This document shows positions 38,998-50,127 of a stretch of 64,000 nucleotides of DNA, in pieces (position 1 is the first letter of the stretch; each line of letters opens with the position of its first letter). This stretch comes from Strigops habroptila. Lineage: Eukaryota > Chordata > Aves > Psittaciformes > Psittacidae. Below the pieces are notes generated by a model that was given only the letters and a program-made list of their open reading frames with translations, was not told the DNA's origin and made no database searches. The DNA is taken from positions 72,417,900-72,481,899 of the forward strand of contig NC_044277.2 of NCBI RefSeq assembly GCF_004027225.2. The letters run 5' to 3'. The position numbers and the translations under genes were made by a program.

Positions 38998-39198
38998 ATG
39001 GCCTCCCCCGCCGCGGAGGAGGCCGCGGCTGGCACGGGAGGTTCGGACCCAAAAGGGTCGGGAGGTGGTGAAGAGAGGCTCGGCTGCGCGGCGGGAAGGA
39101 AGAAGCAGCCTCCCCTCGCCGCCCAATCCGCCTTTAGCTTCATCCCGACCAGGCGGGAAGGGCCTCCGGAGCTCAGCTATTTTAACCGCAAGGCCAAG
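38998..39198 (+). CDS. CFAP90: CFAP90 exon 1
   Basis: ATG in context GGCACCATGG. Starts MASPAAEEAAAGTGG and ends SYFNRKAK before GTGAAG. The conserved part is QSAFSFIPTRR. The open frame continues past the donor, but that part is unrelated to the family. Confidence 0.9.
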
Positions 39199-42100
39199 GT
39201 GAAGGAGGAAAGGGGGCGAGCGGGGGAGGGCCGGGGAGCCTCGCAGGGTCCAGCGGGGCGAAAGGGCCGAGCCTTCCCCGTGGGTTTCTGCGCTGCATAA
39301 CAACATTGTGCTCAGTCCCTGTGCAAGAGGTCAGCCCTCATCATGGGGGACCTGGCCAGGCAGGTGCCTAAAAAAGTTCCATTAATATTTTAACGGCCAG
39401 CATAAATGCCGCGTGTTAGCCACGAGCAAGGCTATTTAATGCCTATATAGCAGGTGTCATTTTCAGAGGCCTTTGCGAAGTGTAACTTGTGTCTGCCACT
39501 TGTGGATGGAAAACGAGGGTAATGTCTTTCACTGGATGGCAAGAGAAGGCAGAGGCGTGGATTTCTGGGGATTAAGGTACATGGTATCACTAAAATGAGA
39601 GATGTCTTTAGGGAGAACACTAAGAAAGGCACCATCTGTTACTGGGGTTGGATGCAGCACCTGTGTTTTTTCTGGTAATGTGCACTCTCAGAGACCCATT
39701 GGTAAGAAACTGCTCCATTTTCTATCGAGGGAAAAGGCATTCAGTGTGCCTTGCCCAAATTTTCCATATGCTCAGTTTTAATTAAGAAAATCAGTAGAGA
39801 TATTTGAAACAATAACATCAATATATACCTTGATAACTGAATGCTTCTGGAGGTGTTACACTGACACTCAACATGTAACTCAAATAGGCTAGCAGGGAGC
39901 CTCACTCCTCAGTCTGTGCTGCATTATGTTACCCCTTTCCCTCATTCTGTCTTCATATTTAAAATTAGAAATTAAAACAGTCTTAAACCTTCAGCCACAG
40001 TTGTGCTATACTTCCTAAGTGGCAAACGTCGTTTTTTTTTTTTTGAAGAGTTATATGAGACATTGAACTGAACAGCTTTTTCCTAAAAAAAAAAAAAAAA
40101 CCAACCCAACCAAAAAAACACCCCCCCCAAAAAAAAACCAAACAAAAAAAAACCATTAAAAAAGTTCTGAAATGTCTATTAGATCAATGTAATATATCGA
40201 TATTCTGGCAACATATTTATTTATAACACTAAATATACTCCATAAATCCCCTCCCAACCCAAATGACTGACTGCTGAATGTGCAGAGCACGGGGCAGCAG
40301 TGAGTTTGCCCGTCGTGTGGCCCTGGGATGTGGCACAGCGCTGGGCATGAAAGGGAACAGCAAATTTCCTGCGTTGACCAGGTGGCCCTGCTAAAAGACA
40401 GGTAGATTTGTGGTGTCAGACTCTTTTGTGTTGATTTCTGTGTTACCTTGGGAAGGTGTCTGAGCCAAACCTGAGCAGGCACAGTTGGTGACATGCTTAA
40501 CAGAACACGTTAGGGAGAGCACAAGAGTAAAGCTGGGGCAGGTCAGAGGGCTGGCACAGTGCTCTTGGGGCTGGTAGAGCTTGCAGTCTGCATAGAATTA
40601 GCAACCATATGGTAGAGCTTTTGCTTACAATATGAAGACTGTTTTCACACTCCTGATGACATGGTTTGTGGAAAATGCTGCTCCAGTGGCATGGATACAA
40701 AAAGTAGTAACAGCTGTTTAATAGGTTTCTTCACAGCACAGGCCTTCGCCACAGGGGAGGAAGCAGATTCAACCCATTCTTCTTCACAATTAAGGAATCA
40801 GGTCATTCAATTTTTTTTTTATTTATACAGGAAGAGGAATTTTATTCCTTTTTGCAGCTTACTGTCACTAAAATCAACTGTGTGTCAGAGACAGAAACGG
40901 CGAGACATAAGAGGAAGATATGTCCAGCACATGGCCAGAAGCCAGAAATTCCTGCCTTTTAACCCATTGGCTGACAGTTGCTCCTTTGATTGTTTTAAAG
41001 AAGTTACTGTAGCCAGTTTGCATGGCTTTTCCTCTTCCTTGACATGGAGAAAGCTATTACCTATTTTATGTGTGTCTGGAATATTAATGAGTGCGAAGTG
41101 CTTAGCTTTAGTAGCAGTACACAGAGGATGCCCACCCTGAGTGCAAGTTTATTGTCTGCTCTGCGCGATTAACTTGCTCTGATGGGTTTAGAAAACAGGT
41201 CACCACCACCACCTATGCCAACTAAGTCAGCATTTAACAAGGAGAAACAACAGCAAAAGTTTATCAGTATATTGAGCACAGAAGCGTTGCCTCTTCTGGC
41301 AGATCTTAAACAGATCACCTGGGACAGGGCTAAGTTTTAAAATAACAGGCTGGTTACCTATCTGCGTATTCCAGAAAGAATGAATTATCTGCTCTGACAG
41401 TGGTAATAAATAATGGACAAATAATGCCAAATGAATGAAAACAAAGGAGAAATAACATTCCCAGTGGTGAGCGCAAATTAGATGCCCTTTAAAATTCTGA
41501 ATGCAACTGGTAGCAGCGGGAGGAAAAGAGAAACAAGGAGGCACAGACATAATAGTAATAATGGAGGCGAGAAATCAAATGCAGGATGCTCTTAAATGTG
41601 CCTGAAATTCTCTGATGCTTGATGGTTTCTGAGAAATTAAGGTTAAAATCAAACCACCTCTCCTCTTGGCAGAACCAAGTAATGGAGATACTCTTCCAAA
41701 TTAAGCCTGTGATTACAGCAGTGTCTCACTACGCCTTTAACTATGCTTTCCTTTTAATCTTTTAATGGAACCATTATAGCCTTCTCGACCTGCCCTGGCT
41801 TGATTATTTTTGGAGGATAGCATTGTGAATTGTAAGACTCAAAGTACAAGAGTTTTTTAATGGCTAAATTGGGCACTGTAAAATTAGAGGAAAAGAAAGA
41901 ACACCCAACAAAATGGACAATTTTTCAAATTTGTAGTCAGCCATGCACAAAACCAGTGATTAATTGAAATGTTTACCAGAATATGGACCTTTTAATGAAG
42001 TTCATTAACAACTGACAACATATTTCAAAGGAGGATTTTGCTTTTCTTTCCTTGAAAACTTTTCTGGTTTTGAAATATCTTTGATTCCATTCATGAGAAG

Positions 42101-45100
42101 TACTTGATTGGATTTCGCAAATGCATTTGTTAGCAGATGAGATCTTTAATGTTTCTTATTTGGATGCAACTGTGTCAACAGGTACCATAAATACAATAAT
42201 ATTCTGGCTCGGGTGGTGCTGTATTTTCATACATGACAGATATACGCATACTAGTGGATCACAGGATTACCACTGTGGCATGTTTCTGAATTCTTCTCAG
42301 TTCTGCTTTAATCAGCAATTCAATGGTGATTCCACTGCAGGATACCTTTGTCTTTTTAATTCCAAATAAATTTTGAAACTGCCTGCTTTCCTTTCACATT
42401 ACAGTGACAGATCACTTGACAATTATATGAAATTAAGGAGAATATAAAGTTCAGAAAATAAAAACAAATAAAGCAGTTAAATTTCCAGAAGTTACAACAG
42501 ATTACAGGGGAAAATGAGCTAAATTGCCACAAAGGAAATTTCAGAGCTGAACAGACTTAAAAAAAGATATGACATGTCATTAGGTATTTGTATTGCAGAC
42601 TAATCCAAATGAGTGACCCAAACTTGTTAATGGTAGCTCAGTGATATTACAGTTGTCATCATCTAATAATACTTGTGAACTGTTTAAGTACTGATTTGAT
42701 TACATATATTCTGTAACCTGTAAAGTTAAGCAATAGTGTGCATTAGCCATCTTTTCTCCTTTTCTCAAGACAGGAGATGTTTCCACTTACGATGCCATTT
42801 TTAAAAGACAAGAGGGTTATAACGAATATCTTCACCGAAGTGACAGACAACATGCAAAGAGTCGTGGTCTTAACATTATTGAGGAGGTAACCCTTTGATG
42901 AATTCATAATTATCTTTGTTAAAGGTATTTTTTACTTTTTGACATTACTGGAGACCCTAGGCATTGTTTTACCCTTTATAATACAGCCTGTATGGTAGGA
43001 AAGGAATTGGAAGGAGGACATTGTTGTCCTCAGCCTGGAAGTTTAGAGGAAAGCCTTAGCTAATGAAGATACCTGAGTTAGTTCCTGCTCTTTGGTGTCC
43101 TGTAGATTTTCAGGTGACAAGGTATATGCGAGATAGACGCACAGCAAGGCAAACCCACAGCTATTTCTGTGATCCTTGGAAACTCTTCTCCCCAGGAGGA
43201 CTGGATTCAGGGCCCCAGATTAACCACTGTCCTCTGACACCCACTCTCCCTATGCCAGCATTAGTGAGAGAGCCCAAGTGTCTGACACTGGTGGGTTTGT
43301 TATGCAAATTTAAAAGATTGCCCTGCAGGAAGGAAATTCACAGTGAGCTGGTGCAAACGAAGGGTCAGTCAGAAGACCATAGACATGCGTGGAAAAGGCT
43401 GGGCAAAGCATTCAAGGCCAGCAGAATCTGAGTTTGGTGTGCAGCTTTATAGCTAAGGAAGTATGCAGCAATGTTTTTAAACAGCTGCCTTAAAAACAGA
43501 AATACTGTAATATATATGCATACATTTACATATGTATTTTTACATATGTATTTTTCCATGGAGCAGCCTGAACAATACATATGCATACTAAAGCGTTTAT
43601 ATATCTCTGTTTCTACACACACACACAAAGGCTGTCAAAACCCAAATGAAACGCAGCTTCTGTGTGTTAATGGCCTCAAAATCCCAATGGGTTCATGGGA
43701 TGCAAAGAGATGGGTAGGCTAGGAATGGCTGCCCATGTTGGTGATTATACGATAGAGGTGGAAGAAGGAAGAGAGAGACAAAAGCTAACATTGCTGTAAT
43801 TGGTGTGTAAAAAAAATGTTGGTATTTTGTGACAAAGGCCACTGCTTATGATTTGTCTCACTAGCAGCTATATATGCCAGACATTTCAATGGAAGTGCAT
43901 AGCCATAATGCGCCTCAACATTATCACACAGTGCAAGGAGTATTAGGTGTTCTCAAAGGAATTCCATTCTCAAAGGAGTGTCCATTCCCGTCAGCTGCTC
44001 ATGCCTAGTAACTCAATGCAAATCTGCATGAGACCAAAAGCCATGCTAATGCCTACTCAAATTAAAAACTAACCTCTTTCTTTATTTAAACAAAACAAAT
44101 GTAAACCTCCTCCCTCAGTTTCAAGTCCAAACTCCAGTTGGGAAATTTGTGTGTAAACATTTTATCAGTGTAGAGTTAAGGTTTCTTATCGAGCTCTTGT
44201 ACCAACCAAAAAACCATGTATCGGCCAGAATTCATGCCAGCTCTGCTGGGCAGCACATGCAGAGGACTCTGCCTGAACAGGTGTCCTTTAATCCAGCCCT
44301 TGAATTAGCATGGGGACACATCAAACCCACAGCTGTTAGAAGTTACAATATGATCCTCCTGCACGTGATGACACCCAACACTGGACTTACCCATAGCTAA
44401 ATTCAGGTCACAATCTCAACTCCTGCCTTACTTACCTCAGTGGCCCTCACAGACTTTTTATAATAATAACTTTATTAGAGAACATTATAAATAAAAAGGC
44501 CACAATCAACATCTTTCAAGTACAACGCTGAAAGCAGACAGGCTGAATCCCCTACAGTACGCTGCTTTCCTTGAAGTGGAAAAAACCAAACCACTGCAAG
44601 TAAGCCCTTCATTTCCTGCAGAGAGCCTGGGCACACCCTGGGAATCCAAGAGTACAGTCGTAGATTCTTGGTTTAGCTACAGGTAGCACTGTGACTGCAG
44701 CGAGTGTTTGCAGAAGGCTGCTTTCAAGTGTTCACAGTGCTAGAATTACACTTTGTGAAGGCGTGTAGCAGGACACTTCCCAGCCAACTGTTGGAAAATC
44801 TGCTGAATGCTGAAGCCACGAAGATGAAATGCCACTGTGCACAGTCAGCGCTGTGCAGCTACCAAGGATGCTGAAAACTCAATCTTGTTTATTTAAAGGG
44901 AAAACAAATTATCGGAATTACATACTGCTGCCTGTCATTAGCACTGTAAACCCTTTATCACTAGCAAAGTCCTTATTGGTGGTATAAAAATTATGTTTTC
45001 TCTCCTTTTTCAACATTTATCCTCAACTGGGGTGAGGGAGGAAATGTTCTTGGTTTTTGCCTGCCACTCTTGACTTGATTTTTGTTCTGGTGGAGTTAAA

Positions 45101-46629
45101 AGTTGGTGTATTGAATAACTTAATGGGGTGGAGCAAGGAAGGCAGGAAGGGTCAGCGGAGAGAGAGTTGAGGGATGAATGGTTGTTTTGGAATGGGCTTT
45201 TTTGTTGGGTTTTTGGTTTGGTGGTTTTGGCTTTGTGGGTTTTGGTTTGGTTTGGTTTTTGAAAAAATGGTTTATAGCATCTTCCCAAGAATCACAGGTC
45301 AAGTTCTGTCCATAAGTCTAGAAATGTCTCTCAGCTGACTACCCTGCTAAGAGACCCGTTGGACCTGTTCTCCCACCTGCATCCTCACAGGAAACACAGG
45401 GGCTCATGTGCTTCATGGGTTCTATCGTTAAGTGCTGATATGGCTCTGGCTTGCATCTGTTGTAGCAAAGAAGTCATTTGTTTGCACTTGAACTGTGGTG
45501 TGGCATCCACATTTTGATTGTCCTTTTAGATATCATTTATATCGTAAGACTAGCTACGCATATTGGGGACCTAGGCTTACTGTGTTAGCCACTGCACAAA
45601 CATACAAGCAGCCTGATAAATGTGAGACCTTTGGCTAGGGAAAGAAAAACAAACAATTCCTGTCTTTCCCTTCTGACTCCAGAGCTCCCCGTTGCTGTAG
45701 CACAGGAAGGAACTGCAGATTGCAGATAGTAATTGCACAGTCAAAGTACAGTTTTCTAAGAAGAGGCTTAAAATAATCTTTTCTTATTGTTCACCAAGTC
45801 CACTTCCCATCATTGCAGAGCAGTTATTTCTGTAATCTTCCAACTACAATAATTTTTAGTAAATCCTTTCATTGTGCAAAAATACCACAATATATGCTTT
45901 ATGTCCTTCAGGGAAAGTTTTCATGGACTAGTGATTGCTCAGAGTTTTTCTTTAGGCTTTGGTTTTTTTCATATGGGGCTTTCACTGAATTGTGCAAGCA
46001 ACGTAGGTGTTCCTGTAACAGGGGACACAAATCTCTCCTATTTTTCAAATGAATCACACAAGTCACTGTACAAGAAAAATATGAATGAAGGAAAAATCTG
46101 TGCCACTTCCCAGTAACATAGCAGTTAGTTTGCCAGTAATCACATGGTAATCATCTCTTCGTGTGTGTATAAAAAGATTTCCAGTCCACAGGAACTGATG
46201 GCACAGACCCATATCTTACCATCTTGTCATCTAGTGATACATTCACGGGTTATTAATATACATAAAGAACTAGCTCAGGGATGGAACAGTCAGAGTGCAG
46301 AGCACTGCTAAGTAAATATACATCTGTATAGCAGATGCTGTACAGTTCTGTCTATTATTTTGCCCCTGGCCACAGCACATTTAGCAATAGATAACTGCCA
46401 AGTATTCGCTCTGTGATTTTCTTATAAGGAAACTCTTATATTTTCACAGGAAATGGCAAGACCTGTCGCTGTTTTGTCATCTTCAGAGCATGGGAAACGC
46501 ATAAATAAGCCCTTAGAGCAGTCAGTCAAAACTCATGCAAGGATTAATTACGTGAAGGCAGATTTCTACAGGAGAAATGGCATCATCTGCTTAACAGAAA
46601 GACCTTGTCCAAGCCTGGATCCATGCTAA
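38998..46629 (+). CDS. CFAP90: CFAP90 (C5orf49), cilia- and flagella-associated protein 90
   Basis: Axonemal protein, a microtubule-doublet inner protein in motile cilia. Three exons join in phase 0: 38998-39198 (67 codons), 42770-42886 (39 codons) and 46450-46629 (59 codons plus TAA), giving 165 aa against 147 recalled for human. Family motifs are AAQSAFSFIPTRR in exon 1, STYDAIFKR and YLHRSDRQHAKSRGL in exon 2, and KADFYRRN in exon 3. The start is the Kozak-like CACCATGG in the CpG island. The N-terminal 40 residues are a low-complexity Ala/Gly/Glu stretch, and the C-terminus after FYRRN does not resemble the human one. Its position between ADCY2 and FASTKD3 matches human synteny. Likely under RFX control. 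Confidence 0.93.
39199..42769 (+). other. CFAP90 intron 1
   Basis: Holds an A/C-only low-complexity block at 40085-40153. A 159-codon frame at 40661-41140 has no recognised domain. Nothing else seen. Confidence 0.75.
40085..40153. repeat. A/C-rich low-complexity block
   Basis: Poly-A grading into AACCAACC and CCCCCCCC-type runs, almost free of G and T. Similar in composition to blocks at 45190-45260 (other strand) and 51001-51063. Confidence 0.85.
42770..42886 (+). CDS. CFAP90: CFAP90 exon 2
   Basis: Acceptor TTTTCTCAAG, 39 codons TGDVSTYDAIFKRQEGY to SRGLNIIEE, donor GAG|GTAACC (weak at +5). A second AG four bases downstream (ACAG|GAG) would break phase and is disfavoured. Confidence 0.92.
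42887..46449 (+). other. CFAP90 intron 2
   Basis: Contains a TACATATGTATTTT duplication near 43527-43557, an (AC)-type run at about 43613-43626, and a G/T-rich block at 45190-45260. No gene recognised. Confidence 0.75.
45190..45260. repeat. G/T-rich low-complexity block (TTTTGG/TTTGG units)
   Basis: Repeated GGTTT and GGTTTT units on the plus strand with almost no A or C. Many GG doublets, so a two-layer G-quadruplex is conceivable. Confidence 0.8.
46450..46629 (+). CDS. CFAP90: CFAP90 exon 3
   Basis: Acceptor ATATTTTCACAG. Begins EMARPVAVLSSSEHGKRINK, contains INYVKADFYRRNG and ends CPSLDPC with TAA. The KxDFYRxN motif anchors it to the family. Confidence 0.92.
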   Translation, partial: EMARPVAVLSSSEHGKRINKPLEQSVKTHARINYVKADFYRRNGIICLTERPCPSLDPC

Positions 46630-49600
46630 ATCTCTCGTATCTGTCATTGCCAGCAACATTTATGTGGGGAAAAAACCACCTCCTGTCAAAAAGCAATATG
46701 GTGCTTTTGCCTTTTCCTCTACATTTTAGTTAATGAGAATGATTCAGATTAAAAATAGGATGAAATAGCAGCTGTACTTTTCCTCATACTAATTCAAATG
46801 CATGTCTTCTTCATACAGTCTCATAAAAATCTCATGAAGAACAGCCATCAGCAAGAGCTGAACATTTTGGGCAGCAACACTGGAAGCGAGACCTGTTGGG
46901 TCAACAGCTGTCTCTCTGCAGTTTTAGGCAGTGCTGCTACATAATTATACACAGACTTAACAGTTAATCAAGATTGGTCCTCAAGGAATCAGTCATCACT
47001 GACTTAGTCCTTACAGTGTTGTTACAGAATTGCCAGGTGCCATTTTATCTGCATAACAGCGGAATTGTGGATTCAGCTCAGATTTTTCACAATGGATGGG
47101 CTTACCTATAAATAGACAAATAAAGAAATTATTTGGCTTCCAGAAGTGCTTAGCAGTTTCAGCAGACTTCAAGTGGAAGATGAAGTAAGGAGAACTTCTG
47201 AGTATTTAGCATTTAAATAGACAAAATCTGAGTTTAGCTGATTTCAGACATCCATTTTGCTGACTTTCACTATACAAATGGTGTCTGAGGGATTTGATCT
47301 CTTCAAAGGTATCACAAGAAAAATCATCTCTGGCTCTGTATCCAATGCTGGAAAAAAGAAATAACCACCACCAAACAGTAATACTAGCAGAGCAAGCACT
47401 AAAAAGTTTGGTAGAAAGAATGGAACAAACATAAGGATTTGAGCAGTAGTCGTTTAAATGTCTAACCTTAGAGTAAATGTCTAACCCTGCTTAAACGTTT
47501 AGTGCCGTGTATTCTCACTGAATCCAGCACTCATGTTTTAAGGTAATTTCAGGAGAAGGAATATCTCCTACAGGGTATGCATCAGTTTGGTTCTCAAGAG
47601 CCATTGATCCTGCTGTTGTTTAAAGCTGAGGCAGTATTGTTCAAAAAGGAACAACAGCCAGGCTGATCATACCAGAAAAAGGACTGGAGTCCGCAGCTTT
47701 AACTGACACTGGAGTTCTGTCAGGTAGTTACACAGAGGAAACCTGTATCATTTGTGAACACAGTGAATCTCTTAGTGAAAAATAATAAAACCGAAGAGCT
47801 GCTTAATCTGGGGCCTGGATAAGCAGTAAATTAGGCAATCAATAGCACTTGTTTGGCATGATGTGAGGAGAGCACGCAGAGCACCATTCCGAGAGGTATT
47901 TGTTACTCTCATTATGCATGACCACCAAGTTCCTCTATATTCAATGAATCAGGGACAAGAGAGCAGTAACTGCTACATTCCTTTTCAACAATAAATACTT
48001 CGTTAAACAAATCCAGTAGCATTAAATGAATCACAGTAAGAACAAAGTGAGAAGGAAATGTTTTCTAACAATACCAGAATGCTTTCTCAAAAATCAGTCT
48101 CAGATGTATATCAGTGAAGAATGAGATGGAATACGGCGATATTCTAGGCAGGTTATTTTTAGCTTGGGACAGTCAGTACAAATTACTTGTTTTAATTAGT
48201 CTTACTATATTTACAAACCATCTGTGTTTGAGAAACTGCTGGAAATCAAATTTGTTTGAGAACACCGCCACCGTCTGGCCTGTGTGAGAAATAAGCATCA
48301 CCGGCTCATTACCACTGTGGAGAGTCATAATTCATCAAAACACCAGTATGAGTTTTCCTATCTCATTTCTTTGCTTGTCTTTCATTTCATTCTCAGCCAT
48401 CCTCACTTTTGAAGGATTTTCAAAAGTTGTTCCACCTACTACTTGTTTCTCATTCAGCTGAGTTGTTGACTTCTCCCTTCAGTTCTGTGTCAAAAGCATA
48501 CCATGATGATTTCTTCTGTATTAGGGAAGACTTCTTTATAAATGCCTGCAAAGACATTTCAGTCCTTCAATTTCTGTTTCACTAGGATGACAACTGCTAG
48601 GTTATCGATGTGCTGTAAGCTTCCCCTTACACTGTTGGAAAGTATCTCATTACCTCTTTGTGCTGCCTCACCTGTTAGTGCTGACATACTATTGTGAGTA
48701 AGGGGTTTATACATGCAACAAATTAACATGAATGTACTGCACAGCATGACACAATGTAAATCATATTTTGGATCTAGACTTTGCATCGAAAAATCTCCAG
48801 GAATTGTTGGGACACCCACAACTCACAAAACAGTAGCCTTAAATAGAAAAATGGCCACGTTCTGTATGTACTGGTGAAACACAGAACTTCAAGGATGTAC
48901 AAGTTTCACCTTTTTTGTGTCAAATCCTAACAGTTAAAATCAAACCAAGTGATGCTGCGAATTCTGCTTTGCTACTTATAAATAACAGTTCCACACAGGA
49001 CAGGATGCACAAGCTAACATGAAAACATATTTTACGTGGCAGCTCATCAAGTATACTTTATGCGATCAGAAATAAGGCTATGTTATTTTCCCTTCATCTA
49101 TCTGTAAAGCAACATGTTGATCCAAGTTAGGGCACACTTGTTCCAGCTGACATGGTTACCGATTCCAGTTCGCAGTTCTACCCTTCTGCCAGAATTTATA
49201 CTCATATAAACAAAAGGACTGCGCGGGACATAGTTATTCTGAGCTTCAGAGTGTAACGAGTTTTGGTTTAGGCTTGAATGGCAGGCTGTAAACTGAAGGA
49301 ACTCTGGAGCATATACATGACCCCATTTAGACAGTTTAGCTAAAACTGCCACCAAAGACAAAACTACAAGTAGTACATATCCAGAACTTCAGATGGCCCC
49401 CACGGAGACAGCTGTGCAAGTCCACTACCCTGTGGCAGCTTTCTTTTACAAAATAAAGTGAATCTTTAATAAAAACTCTCTCATTTTCTTTAAGCATGCT
49501 ATTTAGTGAACTGCTAGTTAGTGAACAGCCCTCTGCATCTCTTTAAGCATGAGCAATAAGCCAATACTGCTTGTGCAACTACTGCAAATTCTGGGTTTAT

Positions 49601-49858
49601 GAAACACTTGGGAAATCACACGAACAGCTATAAGCAAATTGCAGTTTCCTTTTACGCTGTCAAGAAAAGCCCTGACTGGTAGGTAGCATGGCACACTAGG
49701 TACATTCAAACCAGACAGTATCCCTGAATAGTGACATCTGTCCATCTGCAGTTGTGAGTGAGAACCAATGATGATACAAAGGAAACAGCACTGACTGACA
49801 CTTATATCTGTTAGGTTATAATAAATATTTACACAAAACTTAAGAAAATATGTGGCTC
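46630..49858. other. CFAP90 3' UTR and CFAP90-FASTKD3 intergenic region
   Basis: Candidate CFAP90 polyadenylation signals are ATTAAA at 46748-46753 and AATAAA at 47119-47124. The rest lies between two convergent genes, and I see no gene or classifiable repeat. Confidence 0.7.
47119..47124 (+). promoter_or_regulatory. Candidate CFAP90 polyadenylation signal
   Basis: Canonical AATAAA about 490 nt after the CFAP90 stop; a weaker ATTAAA lies at 46748. Confidence 0.4.
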
Positions 49859-49864
49859 TTTATT
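49859..49864 (-). promoter_or_regulatory. Candidate FASTKD3 polyadenylation signal
   Basis: TTTATT on the plus strand reads AATAAA on the minus strand, about 165 nt past the FASTKD3 stop codon. Confidence 0.55.
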
Positions 49865-50028
49865 GCTCTTTACATGTCAACTGTTCCAGATATTGGAAGC
49901 TCTCATATTCAGAAGTTCAAATTATCTTAGATGGAGTTATTTAGAAAACAGAATTGTTCTTCATGCACAATATTTACAGTATCTACAGTAGAGGAAGTCA
50001 ACCTGTGATTTAGTAGTATTCTCCAGTG

Positions 50029-50127
50029 TCAGCAGCTGAGCCCATATGTATGAGGAAAGATTTTTTTGTGTAGATATTCTGCCATTTTTCTGCAATTTTG
50101 TAGACTCTCTATCTCAAAAAATGGAAT
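50029..50127 (-). CDS. FASTKD3: FASTKD3 terminal coding exon
   Basis: Acceptor GTTTACAG. 32 codons, IPFFEIESLQNCRKMAEYL then HKKIFPHTYGLSC and TGA at 50031-50029. The IPFFE and AEYLHKKIF strings match the end of the RAP domain, which makes this call secure despite its size. Confidence 0.93.
   Translation of the reverse strand: MPFFEIESLQNCRKMAEYLHKKIFPHTYGLSC

Larger units (their letters stand above)
38690..39290. promoter_or_regulatory. CpG island at the CFAP90 promoter
   Basis: A sharp rise in G+C and CpG (runs such as GCCGCGCCCGGGG and GCCCGGGCCC) in an otherwise AT-rich region. It spans the CFAP90 start codon and first exon. Boundaries are by eye. Confidence 0.8.

Noticed and set aside
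38615-39306. Several minus-strand and off-frame open frames of 133-181 codons in the CFAP90 CpG island
   Set aside because: GC-rich DNA is stop-poor. Only the 38998-39198 frame carries the conserved QSAFSFIP motif and joins in phase to later exons.
40661-41140. 159-codon frame in CFAP90 intron 1
   Set aside because: No known domain, contains a poly-T-derived Phe run, and no promoter or neighbour supports it.
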